Shown: in pieces, positions 45,148 to 53,116 of the stretch
Position numbering within the stretch: position 1 is the stretch's first letter
Layout: every line of letters begins with the position of its first letter
Assembly: GCF_023701525.1 (NCBI RefSeq)
Contig: NZ_JAMQAW010000041.1
Location: forward strand, 19,680 to 83,679
Reading direction: 5' to 3'
Origin: Streptomyces albipurpureus
Lineage (GTDB): Bacteria > Actinomycetota > Actinomycetes > Streptomycetales > Streptomycetaceae
Length of the DNA stretch: 64,000 nucleotides
Program-made: the position numbers and the translations under genes
Notes under the pieces: model-generated
What the model was told of the DNA's origin: nothing
Databases searched by the model: none
What the model saw: the letters and a program-made list of their open reading frames with translations, nothing else

Positions 45148-45555
45148 TTACTCCCCCCTGCGCGTCGGCGTCGGCCCGGACGGCTGTGTGGGGGTCTCGA
45201 TGGTGGTGAGGGACGCCGTTGTCCCGGCCGTGGAAGGGACGGCGACCGTCAGTTCACAGCGGCCTTCGGTACAAGACCGCTGTAGTCGCCCCATCGAGAC
45301 GGTCTGCACCAGCCCTATCGTCCAACACAGCGGGCAGCCACGCAGTGCCAGCAGTCCTACGGGTGCGAGCACCAGGCTTCCCCAACCCAGGACCGGCACG
45401 AGCACGGCCGCCCCGATGAGCCCGCCGAACCCCACCGCGCCGCGCAACAGGTGTTGGGCCAGGGAGGCACTGGCAAAGCTCGTCGAGCCGGAGGCCGAGG
45501 TCGAGTCAGCGGCCGGGGCGGGGGTGGTGACGGTGGCATCCCTGAGATCAGTCAC
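45148..45555 (-). CDS. DUF2892-like inner-membrane protein
   Basis: 135 residues from GTG at 45555, which overlaps the sigma factor stop by eight bases (GTGACTGA). N-terminal Ser/Thr/Ala tract, then two membrane helices (LRGAVGFGGLIGAAVLVPVLGWGSL and LVLAPVGLLALRG) ending GCPLCWTIGLVQTV, the YgaP/DUF2892 signature. The C-terminal tail carries CTEGRCELT, a second CxxxxC pair that might bind metal or respond to redox. In this position it could act as the membrane anti-sigma or sensor, though no anti-sigma domain is visible. Confidence 0.75.
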   Translation of the reverse strand: MTDLRDATVTTPAPAADSTSASGSTSFASASLAQHLLRGAVGFGGLIGAAVLVPVLGWGSLVLAPVGLLALRGCPLCWTIGLVQTVSMGRLQRSCTEGRCELTVAVPSTAGTTASLTTIETPTQPSGPTPTRRGE

Positions 45556-46150
45556 CGCGCCCTCCCGGCAGCTCATTCACACGTCCCGGCAGCTCATCGC
45601 CATTTCCCAACAGCTCATCGTCACTTCCCAGCAGCGAGGTGCGGACCGTCTCACGGGCGCGTCGAAGCCGGGACTTCATCGCCGCGTTGCTCAGGCCGAG
45701 CGCCTCGGCGACGGCCCGTCCGCTGTAGCCCTGGATGTCCCGCATGATCAGCACCCGTCGCTGGTCGATGGGGAGCGCGGTGATCGCCGCCGCCACCCGA
45801 GCGGCTTCCAACCGTTGGAAGACGTCCTCCTCGAAGGACGGCACCACCACGTCCGGCACCGGTTCGTGATGGTGCCGCATCTGCCGGGCTCTGCGGAGGC
45901 ATTCATTGCGCACGATCCGGAACATCCAGGAAGCCAGTGCCCCGGAGGCCCGTAGCATTCCGATCTTCCGGTAGAGGATGATCAGGGCTTCCTGAGCCGC
46001 GTCCTCGGCGTCCTGGGGTGAGGCGCAGAGCGAGCGGGCGAATCGCTGCACATGCGGGTGCGACCCGGACACCAACGCGGCGGTGGCCTCGGTGTCTCCC
46101 TGCTGTGCCGCGGAGATCAGCTGCTGTCCGGGCCAGGAGGAGTCAGCCAC
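45548..46150 (-). CDS. ECF RNA polymerase sigma factor
   Basis: 200 residues. Region 2 at about 28-95 (VQRFARSLCASPQDAEDAAQEAL, SWMFRIVRNECLRRARQ) and region 4 at about 118-175 (LPIDQRRVLIMRDIQGYSGRAVAEALGLSNAAMKSRLRRARETVR). The last 25 residues are repetitive (DELLGNGDELPGRVNELPGG), encoded by tandem CAGCTCATC-type DNA repeats. GTG start at 46150 overlaps the small upstream gene. It directs RNA polymerase to stress-type promoters; the signal is unknown. Middle gene of a three-gene operon. Confidence 0.93.
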   Translation of the reverse strand: MADSSWPGQQLISAAQQGDTEATAALVSGSHPHVQRFARSLCASPQDAEDAAQEALIILYRKIGMLRASGALASWMFRIVRNECLRRARQMRHHHEPVPDVVVPSFEEDVFQRLEAARVAAAITALPIDQRRVLIMRDIQGYSGRAVAEALGLSNAAMKSRLRRARETVRTSLLGSDDELLGNGDELPGRVNELPGGRGD

Positions 46151-46316
46151 GGGCGCGCCCCCGACGGCGCAATACGACGACCGTGCACGCGCACACCAGT
46201 ACGGCGGCGACGGCGAGAGAGATTCCTATGATCACAATGCCTCCGATCCCTGTGCCGACGTTGTCGTCCGCACAGGGATAAGAGGCACGGTCGTCGAGAA
46301 AGGATTCACCCGACAT
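46143..46316 (-). CDS. 57-residue single-pass membrane protein
   Basis: ATG at 46316, TGA at 46143-46145. It begins MSGESFLDDRASYPCADDN and has one strong membrane helix at about 27-49 (IVIIGISLAVAAVLVCACTV), then RRRGRARG as a positive-inside cytoplasmic tail. The last eight bases are shared with the sigma factor start (GTGGCTGA), a coupling arrangement seen for real gene pairs. There is a Cys just outside the membrane and two in it. It could be a sensor for the sigma factor. RBS is weak, so confidence is moderate. Confidence 0.6.
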   Translation of the reverse strand: MSGESFLDDRASYPCADDNVGTGIGGIVIIGISLAVAAVLVCACTVVVLRRRGRARG

Positions 46317-46425
46317 CGGCCGGGGTCGGGAGCCCTACCCCGGCAGGGACACCCCGGCAGGCTGATCGAGCCGGTGCGCGACAGGCACCGAGCGGCTCCG
46401 GGGCGGGCGGGAAGCGCACGGGCAT

Positions 46426-46459
46426 GACGCCACCGGGCCCGCGGGGGCCCGGTGGCGTC
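46426..46459 (-). terminator. Terminator of cobN
   Basis: Perfect 15-base stem (GACGCCACCGGGCCC / GGGCCCGGTGGCGTC) with a GCGG loop, about 70 bases after the cobN stop. Confidence 0.93.
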
Positions 46460-46529
46460 GAGCGAGGCCGGTGGACCGGCTGACTGCCTATGGAGCGGTC
46501 AGGGCCTTCCCGTACGCGACGTCCGCGCC

Positions 46530-49500
46530 CTAGCCTTCGCCCTCGGTCGCCGCCTCCGCGGCGTCCTCAAGGGTGCCTTCCGTGGAGAGGAACACCTCCC
46601 GCAGAGCCGCCAGCACCGCCGGGTCCGGCTTCTCCCACATCCCCCGCGACTCGGCCTCCAGCAGCCGTTCCGCGATGCCGTGCAGCGCCCAGGGGTTGGC
46701 CTGCCTCAGGAACTCCTGGTTCTCCGCGTCCAGTACGTAGGTCTCCGTCAGCTTGTCGTACATCCAGTCGGCGATCACACCGGTCGTCGCGTCGTACCCG
46801 AAGAGGTAGTCGACGGTCGCCGCCAGCTCGAACGCCCCCTTGTAGCCGTGCCGACGCATCGCCTCGATCCACTTCGGGTTCACCACCCGGGCCCGGAAGA
46901 CCCGTGAGGTCTCCTCCACCAGGGTGCGGGTGCGGACCGTCTCCGGGCGGGTCGAGTCACCGATGTACGCCTCCGGGGCCGTACCCCGCAGCGCGCGCAC
47001 GGTGGCCACCATGCCGCCGTGGTACTGGAAGTAGTCATCCGAGTCGGCGATGTCGTGTTCGCGTGTGTCGGTGTTCTTCGCGGCGACCTCGATCCGCTTG
47101 TACGCCGTCTCCATCTCGGCGCGCGCCGGCCGACCGTCCAGCTCCCGGCCGTAGGCGTAGCCGCCCCACACCGTGTAGACCTCGGCGAGATCGGCGTCCG
47201 TACGCCAGTCGCGCGAGTCGATCAGTTGGAGCAGCCCCGCGCCGTACGTACCCGGCCGCGAGCCGAAGATCCGTGTCGTGGCTCGGCGTTCGTCGCCGTG
47301 TTCGGCGAGATCGGCCTGGGTGTGCGCCCGTACGAAGTTGTCGTCGGCGCTCTCGTCGAGCGAGGCCGCCAACCGTACGGCGTCGTCCAGCAAGCCGATG
47401 ACGTGCGGGAAGGCGTCCCGGAAGAATCCCGAGATCCGCAGGGTCACATCGATGCGCGGACGGTTCAGCTCCGCCAGCGGGATCGCTTCAAGACCGGTGA
47501 CCCGGCGCGAGGCGTCGTCCCAGACCGGGCGGATACCGAGCAGGGCCATGGCCTCGGCGATGTCGTCACCGGCGGTACGCATCGCACTCGTACCCCACAG
47601 GGAGAGTCCGACGGACGTCGGCCAGTCGCCGTTGTCGGTGCGGTAGCGGGCGAGGAGGGAGTCAGCGAGCGCCTGCCCGGTCTCCCAGGCGAGCCGGGAC
47701 GGGACCGCCTTCGGGTCGACGGAGTAGAAGTTACGGCCGGTCGGCAGCACATTGACCAGTCCGCGCAACGGGGAGCCGGACGGCCCGGCGGGGACGAAGC
47801 GGCCGTTCAGGGCGTCGATGGTGTGGTCGATCTCATCGGTGGTCGCCGCCAGCCGGGGCACCACCTCATTGGCGGCGAACCGCAGGATGTCGGCGACCTG
47901 TTCACCGTGCTCGGTGGGTACGGCGGCAGGCTCCCAGCCGGCGTCATCCATCGCCTGCACCAGCGCCCGCGCCCGCTCCTCCGCCTCGTCGGCGGTGGTA
48001 CGGGTCGCCGCGGACTCATCGAGACCCAGTGCCTCCCGCAGCCCGGGCAGTGCCGTCGTACCGCCCCAGATCTGTCGGGCGCGCAGGATCGCGAGCACCA
48101 GATTGACCCGGTCGGCACCTGCCGGTGCCTTGCCCAGCACATGGAGACCGTCGCGGATCTGTGCGTCCTTGACCTCGCAGAGCCAGCCGTCGACATGGAG
48201 GAGGAAGTCGTCAAAACCGTCGTCGTCGGGACGGTCCGCCAGTCCCAGGTCGTGGTCGAGCTTGGCGGCTTGGATCAGGGTCCAGATCTGGGCCCTGATC
48301 GCGGGCAGTTTCGCCGGGTCCATGGACGAGATCTGGGCGTACTCGTCGAGCAGTTGCTCAAGCCGTGCGATGTCACCGTAGGAGTCGGCGCGGGCCATCG
48401 GCGGTACGAGATGGTCGATCAGGGTGGCGTGGACCCGGCGCTTGGCCTGGGTGCCCTCGCCCGGGTCGTTGACAAGGAAGGGATAGATCAGCGGTAGATC
48501 ACCGAGGGCGGCATCGGGGCCGCAGGCGGCGGAGAGCCCGGCGTTCTTGCCCGGCAGCCACTCCAGATTGCCGTGCTTACCTAGGTGGATCATCGCATCG
48601 GCGCCGAACCCGCCGTCGGCGTCGGCGGTGGCCATCCAGCGGTAGGCGGCCAGATAGTGGTGGGACGGCGGAAGGTCGGGATCGTGGTAGATCGCGATCG
48701 GGTTCTCGCCGAAGCCGCGCGGCGGCTGGATGACGATCAGCAGATTGCCGTGGCGGAGTGCGGCGAGGACGATATCGCCCTCCGGATTGCGCGACTTGTC
48801 CACGAACATCTCACCGGGCGGCGGCCCCCAGTGCTCCTCCACGGCGGTACGGAGTTGCTCCGGCAGGGTCGCGTACCAGCGCCGGTAGTCGGCGGCGGGG
48901 ATGCGGACCGGGTTACGGGCCAACTGCTCGTCGGTGAGCCATTCCCGGTCATGCCCACCCGCGTTGATCAGCGCGCGTATCAGCTCATCGCCGTCACCGG
49001 ACGCCAGCCCCGGCACCTCCTCGGAGCCGAAGTCATAGCCTTCGGCGCGCAGCCGCCGCAGCAGGGCGACGGCGCTGGCCGGGGTGTCGAGACCGACCGC
49101 GTTGCCGATCCGGGAGTGTTTGGTGGGGTAGGCCGAGAGCACCAGCGCGAGGCGCTTCTCAGCGGCCGGGATATGACGCAGCCGAGCGTGCCGCACGGCG
49201 ATCCCGGCCACCCTGGCCGCCCGCTCGGGGTCGGCGACATAGGCCGGGAGACCGTCCGCGTCGATCTCCTTGAAGGAGAACGGCACGGTGATCAGTCGCC
49301 CGTCGAACTCGGGGACCGCGATCTGACTGGCCGCGTCCAGCGGGGACACGCCCTCGTCGTTCGCCTCCCAGTCGGCGCGCGAGCCGGTGAGGCACAGCGC
49401 CTGGAGGATCGGTACGTCGAGCGAGGTCAGCGCGCCCGCGTCCCAGGACTCGTCGTCTCCGCCGGCCGACGCTTCGGCCGGCCGGGTGCCACCCGCGGCG

Positions 49501-50261
49501 AGAACGGTGGTCACGATCGTCTCGGCGGCCCGCAGCTCCTCGATCAACTCGGGCTCGGGCGCCCGGAGTGAGGCGACGTACAGCGGTAGCGCCCGTCCGC
49601 CCGCGTCTTCGATCGCACCGCAGAGGGCGTCGACGAAGCCCGTGTTGCCGCTCATGTGGTGGGCGCGGTAGTAGAGCACGGCGATGGTCGGCCCTTGGTC
49701 CGCCTTGGCCGTACGGGGCAGCCGGCCCCAGGAGGGGGCGGGCGCCGGTGGGTCGAAGCCGTGCCCGGTGAGCAGGACGGTGTCGGAGAGGAACCGCGCC
49801 AACTGCTCAAGGTTGGCCGGGCCGCCGTGGGCGAGATAGGCGTGCGCCTCGGCGGCGATGCCGATCGGAACGGTGGAAGCGGCCATCAGCTGGGCGTCGG
49901 GCGCCTGTTCGCCGGTGAGGACCACCAGCGGCAGACCGCTGGCCCTGACCTGGTCGAGCCCTTCCTCCCAGGCGCGGACACCGCCGAGGAGCCGTACGAC
50001 GACCAGCCCGGCGCCGTCGAGCAGCGCGGGAAGGTCATCGAGGGCGGTACGGGAGGGGTTGGCGTAGCGGAAGCTGACCGGGCCGCCCGCGGCACGGGCG
50101 CTGAGGAGGTCGGTGTCGGACGTGGACAGCAGCAGAACGCTCGGTGCTTCATCCGTGGAGCCGATGGCTATGTCCTCGGTGGTCGGGGTCGGCCCCTGGG
50201 TGCCCAGGGGACCGGGGCTCGTCGGTCCGTCGCTCGGAGGGGTCTTCGGTGCAGGCGGCAT
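46530..50261 (-). CDS. cobN: Cobaltochelatase subunit CobN
   Basis: 1243 residues, the standard size of actinobacterial CobN. The N-terminal 200 residues (SVLLLSTSDTDLLSARA ... WGRLPRT) are the variable head; the magnesium/cobalt chelatase H-subunit core follows with GPTIAVLYYRAHHMSGNTGFVDAL, PFSFKEIDADGLPAYVADPERAARVAG, MIHLGKHGNLEWLPGKN, LPLIYPFLVNDPGEGTQAKRR, SRIFGSRPGTYGAGLLQLID-type segment and a C-terminal WEKPDPAVLAALREVFLSTEG. With CobS and CobT-like ATPase subunits (not in the window) it inserts Co2+ into hydrogenobyrinate a,c-diamide. A cobalamin riboswitch precedes it. The C-terminus (EDAAEAATEGEG) is an acidic tract. Confidence 0.96.
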   Translation of the reverse strand: MPPAPKTPPSDGPTSPGPLGTQGPTPTTEDIAIGSTDEAPSVLLLSTSDTDLLSARAAGGPVSFRYANPSRTALDDLPALLDGAGLVVVRLLGGVRAWEEGLDQVRASGLPLVVLTGEQAPDAQLMAASTVPIGIAAEAHAYLAHGGPANLEQLARFLSDTVLLTGHGFDPPAPAPSWGRLPRTAKADQGPTIAVLYYRAHHMSGNTGFVDALCGAIEDAGGRALPLYVASLRAPEPELIEELRAAETIVTTVLAAGGTRPAEASAGGDDESWDAGALTSLDVPILQALCLTGSRADWEANDEGVSPLDAASQIAVPEFDGRLITVPFSFKEIDADGLPAYVADPERAARVAGIAVRHARLRHIPAAEKRLALVLSAYPTKHSRIGNAVGLDTPASAVALLRRLRAEGYDFGSEEVPGLASGDGDELIRALINAGGHDREWLTDEQLARNPVRIPAADYRRWYATLPEQLRTAVEEHWGPPPGEMFVDKSRNPEGDIVLAALRHGNLLIVIQPPRGFGENPIAIYHDPDLPPSHHYLAAYRWMATADADGGFGADAMIHLGKHGNLEWLPGKNAGLSAACGPDAALGDLPLIYPFLVNDPGEGTQAKRRVHATLIDHLVPPMARADSYGDIARLEQLLDEYAQISSMDPAKLPAIRAQIWTLIQAAKLDHDLGLADRPDDDGFDDFLLHVDGWLCEVKDAQIRDGLHVLGKAPAGADRVNLVLAILRARQIWGGTTALPGLREALGLDESAATRTTADEAEERARALVQAMDDAGWEPAAVPTEHGEQVADILRFAANEVVPRLAATTDEIDHTIDALNGRFVPAGPSGSPLRGLVNVLPTGRNFYSVDPKAVPSRLAWETGQALADSLLARYRTDNGDWPTSVGLSLWGTSAMRTAGDDIAEAMALLGIRPVWDDASRRVTGLEAIPLAELNRPRIDVTLRISGFFRDAFPHVIGLLDDAVRLAASLDESADDNFVRAHTQADLAEHGDERRATTRIFGSRPGTYGAGLLQLIDSRDWRTDADLAEVYTVWGGYAYGRELDGRPARAEMETAYKRIEVAAKNTDTREHDIADSDDYFQYHGGMVATVRALRGTAPEAYIGDSTRPETVRTRTLVEETSRVFRARVVNPKWIEAMRRHGYKGAFELAATVDYLFGYDATTGVIADWMYDKLTETYVLDAENQEFLRQANPWALHGIAERLLEAESRGMWEKPDPAVLAALREVFLSTEGTLEDAAEAATEGEG

Positions 50262-50284
50262 ACGGCATCAGGCCTTCCTCGGGG

Positions 50285-50450
50285 TGTCCACGCCCCGGGC
50301 GGTGTCGGACGACAGGAGTTCCTGACTCGACGGCCTGACTGTGCCTGTGTCCGGCCGACTCACAGTGGCGGGACCGCGCCGGATTCACACCGGGCTTCCT
50401 CCGCTGTCGCCTTCTGCGTTGCCGGACCGGGTGGCCCGTCACCGAAATAG
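50285..50450 (-). promoter_or_regulatory. Cobalamin riboswitch upstream of cobN
   Basis: On the minus strand the core reads GGAAGCCCGGTGTGAATCCG, then GCGCGGTCCCGCCACTGTGA, which contains the B12 box (GCCACTG) and the conserved GGTGxxAATCCGGCGCGGTCCC core; GAGTCAGGAACTCCTG follows as the P-stem close. This is a clear class I cobalamin aptamer. Outer boundaries are approximate. Adenosylcobalamin binding should block cobN expression. The cobN ATG is about 25 bases beyond. Confidence 0.93.
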
Positions 50451-50545
50451 TAAGGGTCGCCTTTTCGACGTGGTTCATACCGTCTTCCCAGTTCGGCACA
50501 TACCGCGCTATCTACGCCATTCCAACCCGTCCCCCCAGCGTGGTC

Positions 50546-50690
50546 CCTGCCGTCCCTCCTGGTGCGGTTCTTGCTTCCCCTCGGTGCGGTCCCCGCCGTC
50601 CCTCCCGGTGCGGTCCCTGCTGCCCTCCTGGTGCGGTTCTTACTTCCCCCCGGTGCGGTCCCCGCCGTCCCTCCCGGTGCGGTGCGTACC
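50546..50690. repeat. 69-base tandem repeat, two copies
   Basis: GGTGCGGTTCTTGCTTCCCC at 50561 recurs (one change) at 50630, and the intervening GGTGCGGTCCCCGCCGTCCCTCCC is also duplicated. Each unit itself contains GGTGCGGT-spaced sub-repeats. It lies in the divergent cobN-cobG spacer, outside any convincing frame. Confidence 0.9.
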
Positions 50691-50765
50691 GTCATGGCGC
50701 TGTGGGTTGATGTCCGCACGCTGGTGTGTTCACACCGTCCCAAAAGGCGGTCATCGCTGGTCGGT

Positions 50766-52451
50766 ATGCTCGCCGCCATGCCCACCACGCCCCGCCCGGC
50801 CTCCACCGGCGCCGCCGGTACGCCCCCCGCCCGGGGGCGTGGAGACGCCTGCCCCGGCTCGCTCCGGCTGCACAGCGCGGACGACGGGGCACTGGCCCGG
50901 ATCCGCGTGCCCGGGGGTGTGCTGAGCCCGGCCCAGGCCGATGCCCTGCTGGCCGCCGCCCTCCGGTTGGGCGATGGTGAACTCCATCTCACCTCGCGCG
51001 GCAATGTGCAGCTACGCGGGCTGGCAGCCGGTTGCGGCGGCGAACTGGCGACCCTGCTGGAGGACGCCGGACTGCTCCCTTCCGCAGCCCATGAGCGGGT
51101 ACGGAACATCGTGGCCTCACCCCTGGCCGGTCTTGACGGTCGGGGAGCGGACGGCGTACGGGAGTGGCTGACCGCGCTGGACGGGCTGCTCTGCGCCAGC
51201 GCACGGGCGACCGCGCTCTCGGGACGGTTCCTCTTCGCGCTGGACGACGGGCGCGGGGATGTGGATGCGCTGGGCGCGGATGTGACGCTGATGGCGCTGC
51301 TGGATGGCCCGGTGGCGGCTGGATTGGAGGACGGCTCCCACCAAGACCCTGGCCCCCCGGCCACGGCCGCGCTGCGGATCGGTGACGCTGACGACGTGGT
51401 CCCGCTCCGCCACCCGGGCGATGGCCCCCGCGCAGCCCTACTCGCCGCGGAGACGTTCCTCGATGCGGCGGATCTCCACCGCGAAGAGCAGAAGGGTCGG
51501 AGCCTGGAGGCGAAGCCGAGCTCGGGAGTCTGGCGGGTACGGGAGCTCCCGGACGGTGGCGCCCGGCTGCTGGACCTGGTGGTGGCGCGACTGCGGGCCG
51601 AGGCAATCCCCGTGGCGGGCAGGGAGCGTCGCCCGCGACGCGAGGCGATACCGGCGGCGTACGGGGTGGTGGCTCGCGACCGCCGCTCGGGGACTTCCAC
51701 GGGACCTTCCGAGGACGAGCCGCCGCCTGGGCATCAGGCGCCCGTCGCCATCAGCACAGCTCGGCGATCGGCCGAGACCGTGAGTGCGATCCCGTCGGGA
51801 GTCTCGGTCGGTGCGCCTCTCGGACGGCTGACCGCCCCGCAGTGGAGGCGGTTGACCGCCGCCGCTCGCAGAACCCCTCAGGGCGAACTGCGTCTCACAC
51901 CCTGGCGTGGCGTCATCGTCACCGGAGTACCCCCCGAGCACGCCGCTGCCCGACTCACCGAACTGGCCGACTGCGGACTGGTCACCGCGGCGGATTCACC
52001 CTGGACCGGGGTGGGCGCCTGCATCGGACTGCCCGGCTGCGCCAAGTCCCACGCCGATGTGCGCAGTGCCGCCCACACCGTCGTATCCCTGCCCCTGCCC
52101 GTCCTGCCCAAAGACGCTGCGGCGGAGGGCGACATGCTCCCCGTGTACTGGTCCGGTTGTGAGCGCCGCTGTGGCCACCCCATCGGGGATTGGGTGGATG
52201 TCCTCGCCACCCCCGACGGCGACTTCCGGGTGACCCCGGTCCGCACGGCAGCCCACCACCTCCCCACCGGCACCGGCACCGGCACCGGCACCGGCACTGG
52301 CACTGGCACTGGCACTGGCACTGAGACGGTATCGACCGGGACCGATGGTTCGCTGGGTTCGCGGCATCCCCCTCGCCCCGAGACCTACCCGAGCACCGCC
52401 GACTCCGGCGCCCTCGCGCAAGCCGTGGCCGACGCCCGTCGCTCCCGATGA
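50766..52451 (+). CDS. cobG: Precorrin-3B synthase CobG
   Basis: 561 residues from the ATG at 50766 (the ATG at 50778 is equally possible; no clear RBS). Nitrite/sulphite reductase-type half-domains: LHSADDGALARIRVPGGVL, DGELHLTSRGNVQLRGL, and second half LTPWRGVIVTGVP. The siroheme/[4Fe-4S] signature is CIGLPGC (Cys419, Cys425) and CERRC (Cys465, Cys469). CobG uses O2 to convert precorrin-3A to precorrin-3B, marking the aerobic pathway. The C-terminal part has nine Thr-Gly repeats from an ACCGGC hexamer expansion. An Arg-rich region (VAGRERRPRR) sits in the inter-domain linker. Confidence 0.93.
   Translation: MLAAMPTTPRPASTGAAGTPPARGRGDACPGSLRLHSADDGALARIRVPGGVLSPAQADALLAAALRLGDGELHLTSRGNVQLRGLAAGCGGELATLLEDAGLLPSAAHERVRNIVASPLAGLDGRGADGVREWLTALDGLLCASARATALSGRFLFALDDGRGDVDALGADVTLMALLDGPVAAGLEDGSHQDPGPPATAALRIGDADDVVPLRHPGDGPRAALLAAETFLDAADLHREEQKGRSLEAKPSSGVWRVRELPDGGARLLDLVVARLRAEAIPVAGRERRPRREAIPAAYGVVARDRRSGTSTGPSEDEPPPGHQAPVAISTARRSAETVSAIPSGVSVGAPLGRLTAPQWRRLTAAARRTPQGELRLTPWRGVIVTGVPPEHAAARLTELADCGLVTAADSPWTGVGACIGLPGCAKSHADVRSAAHTVVSLPLPVLPKDAAAEGDMLPVYWSGCERRCGHPIGDWVDVLATPDGDFRVTPVRTAAHHLPTGTGTGTGTGTGTGTGTGTETVSTGTDGSLGSRHPPRPETYPSTADSGALAQAVADARRSR
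52267..52323. repeat. Hexanucleotide repeat in cobG (Thr-Gly)n
   Basis: About nine GGCACC/GGCACT units encoding Thr-Gly near the CobG C-terminus. The first half is all GGCACC, the second half GGCACT, as if expanded in two rounds. Confidence 0.93.
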
Positions 52452-53116
52452 GCACCCCCGCCCCCTTCCCACCGAAGAGAGACCACACCGTGTTCGAGTA
52501 CGAGAAGGACGGACCGGCGATCTACCGCCAGTCCTTCGCCACCATCCGAGCAGAGGCGGATCTCAGCGGCCTGCGCGCCGATGTGAGCCAGGTCGCGGTG
52601 CGAATGATCCACGCCTGCGGAATGGTGGACCTGGTACGCGATCTGGCCTACACCCCCGAGGTGGTGGCCCGGGCACGCGAGGCACTGCGAGCGGGCGCAC
52701 CCATCCTCTGCGATGTGGCGATGGTCGCCAGCGGGGTCACCCGCAAGCGACTCCCCGCGGACAACGAGGTGATCTGCACCCTCTCCCACCCCACCGTCCC
52801 CACCCTCGCGGCCGAGCTCGGCACCACCCGTAGCGCGGCGGCCCTTGAGCTGTGGCGGGAGAGGATGGAAGGGGCCGTGGTCGCCGTCGGCAATGCGCCC
52901 ACCGCGCTGTTCCGACTGCTGGAGATGATCGAGGAGGGCGCACCCCGCCCGGCCGCGATCATCGGAGTGCCCGTGGGTTTCGTGGGAGCGGCCGAGTCCA
53001 AGGACGCCCTGGCGGAGCATCCGTCGGGTCTGGAGCATCTGGTGATACGAGGAAGGCGCGGTGGCAGCGCGATGGCAGCGGCCGCCCTCAACGCCATCGC
53101 CAGCGAGGAAGAGTGA
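52448..53116 (+). CDS. cobH: Precorrin-8X methylmutase CobH
   Basis: 222 residues, normal for CobH/CbiC. Key segments: AVRMIHACGMVDLVRDL with the catalytic His54, GAPILCDVAMVASGVTRKRLP, and the C-terminal PAAIIGVPVGFVGAAESKDAL with the conserved VGFVxAxESK motif. It moves the C-11 methyl group to C-12, forming hydrogenobyrinate. ATG at 52448 overlaps the cobG stop (ATGA). Confidence 0.97.
   Translation: MSTPAPFPPKRDHTVFEYEKDGPAIYRQSFATIRAEADLSGLRADVSQVAVRMIHACGMVDLVRDLAYTPEVVARAREALRAGAPILCDVAMVASGVTRKRLPADNEVICTLSHPTVPTLAAELGTTRSAAALELWRERMEGAVVAVGNAPTALFRLLEMIEEGAPRPAAIIGVPVGFVGAAESKDALAEHPSGLEHLVIRGRRGGSAMAAAALNAIASEEE

Noticed and set aside
47019..48497. 492-codon plus-strand frame inside cobN
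   Set aside because: Shadow of cobN on the opposite strand; no domain or start signal.
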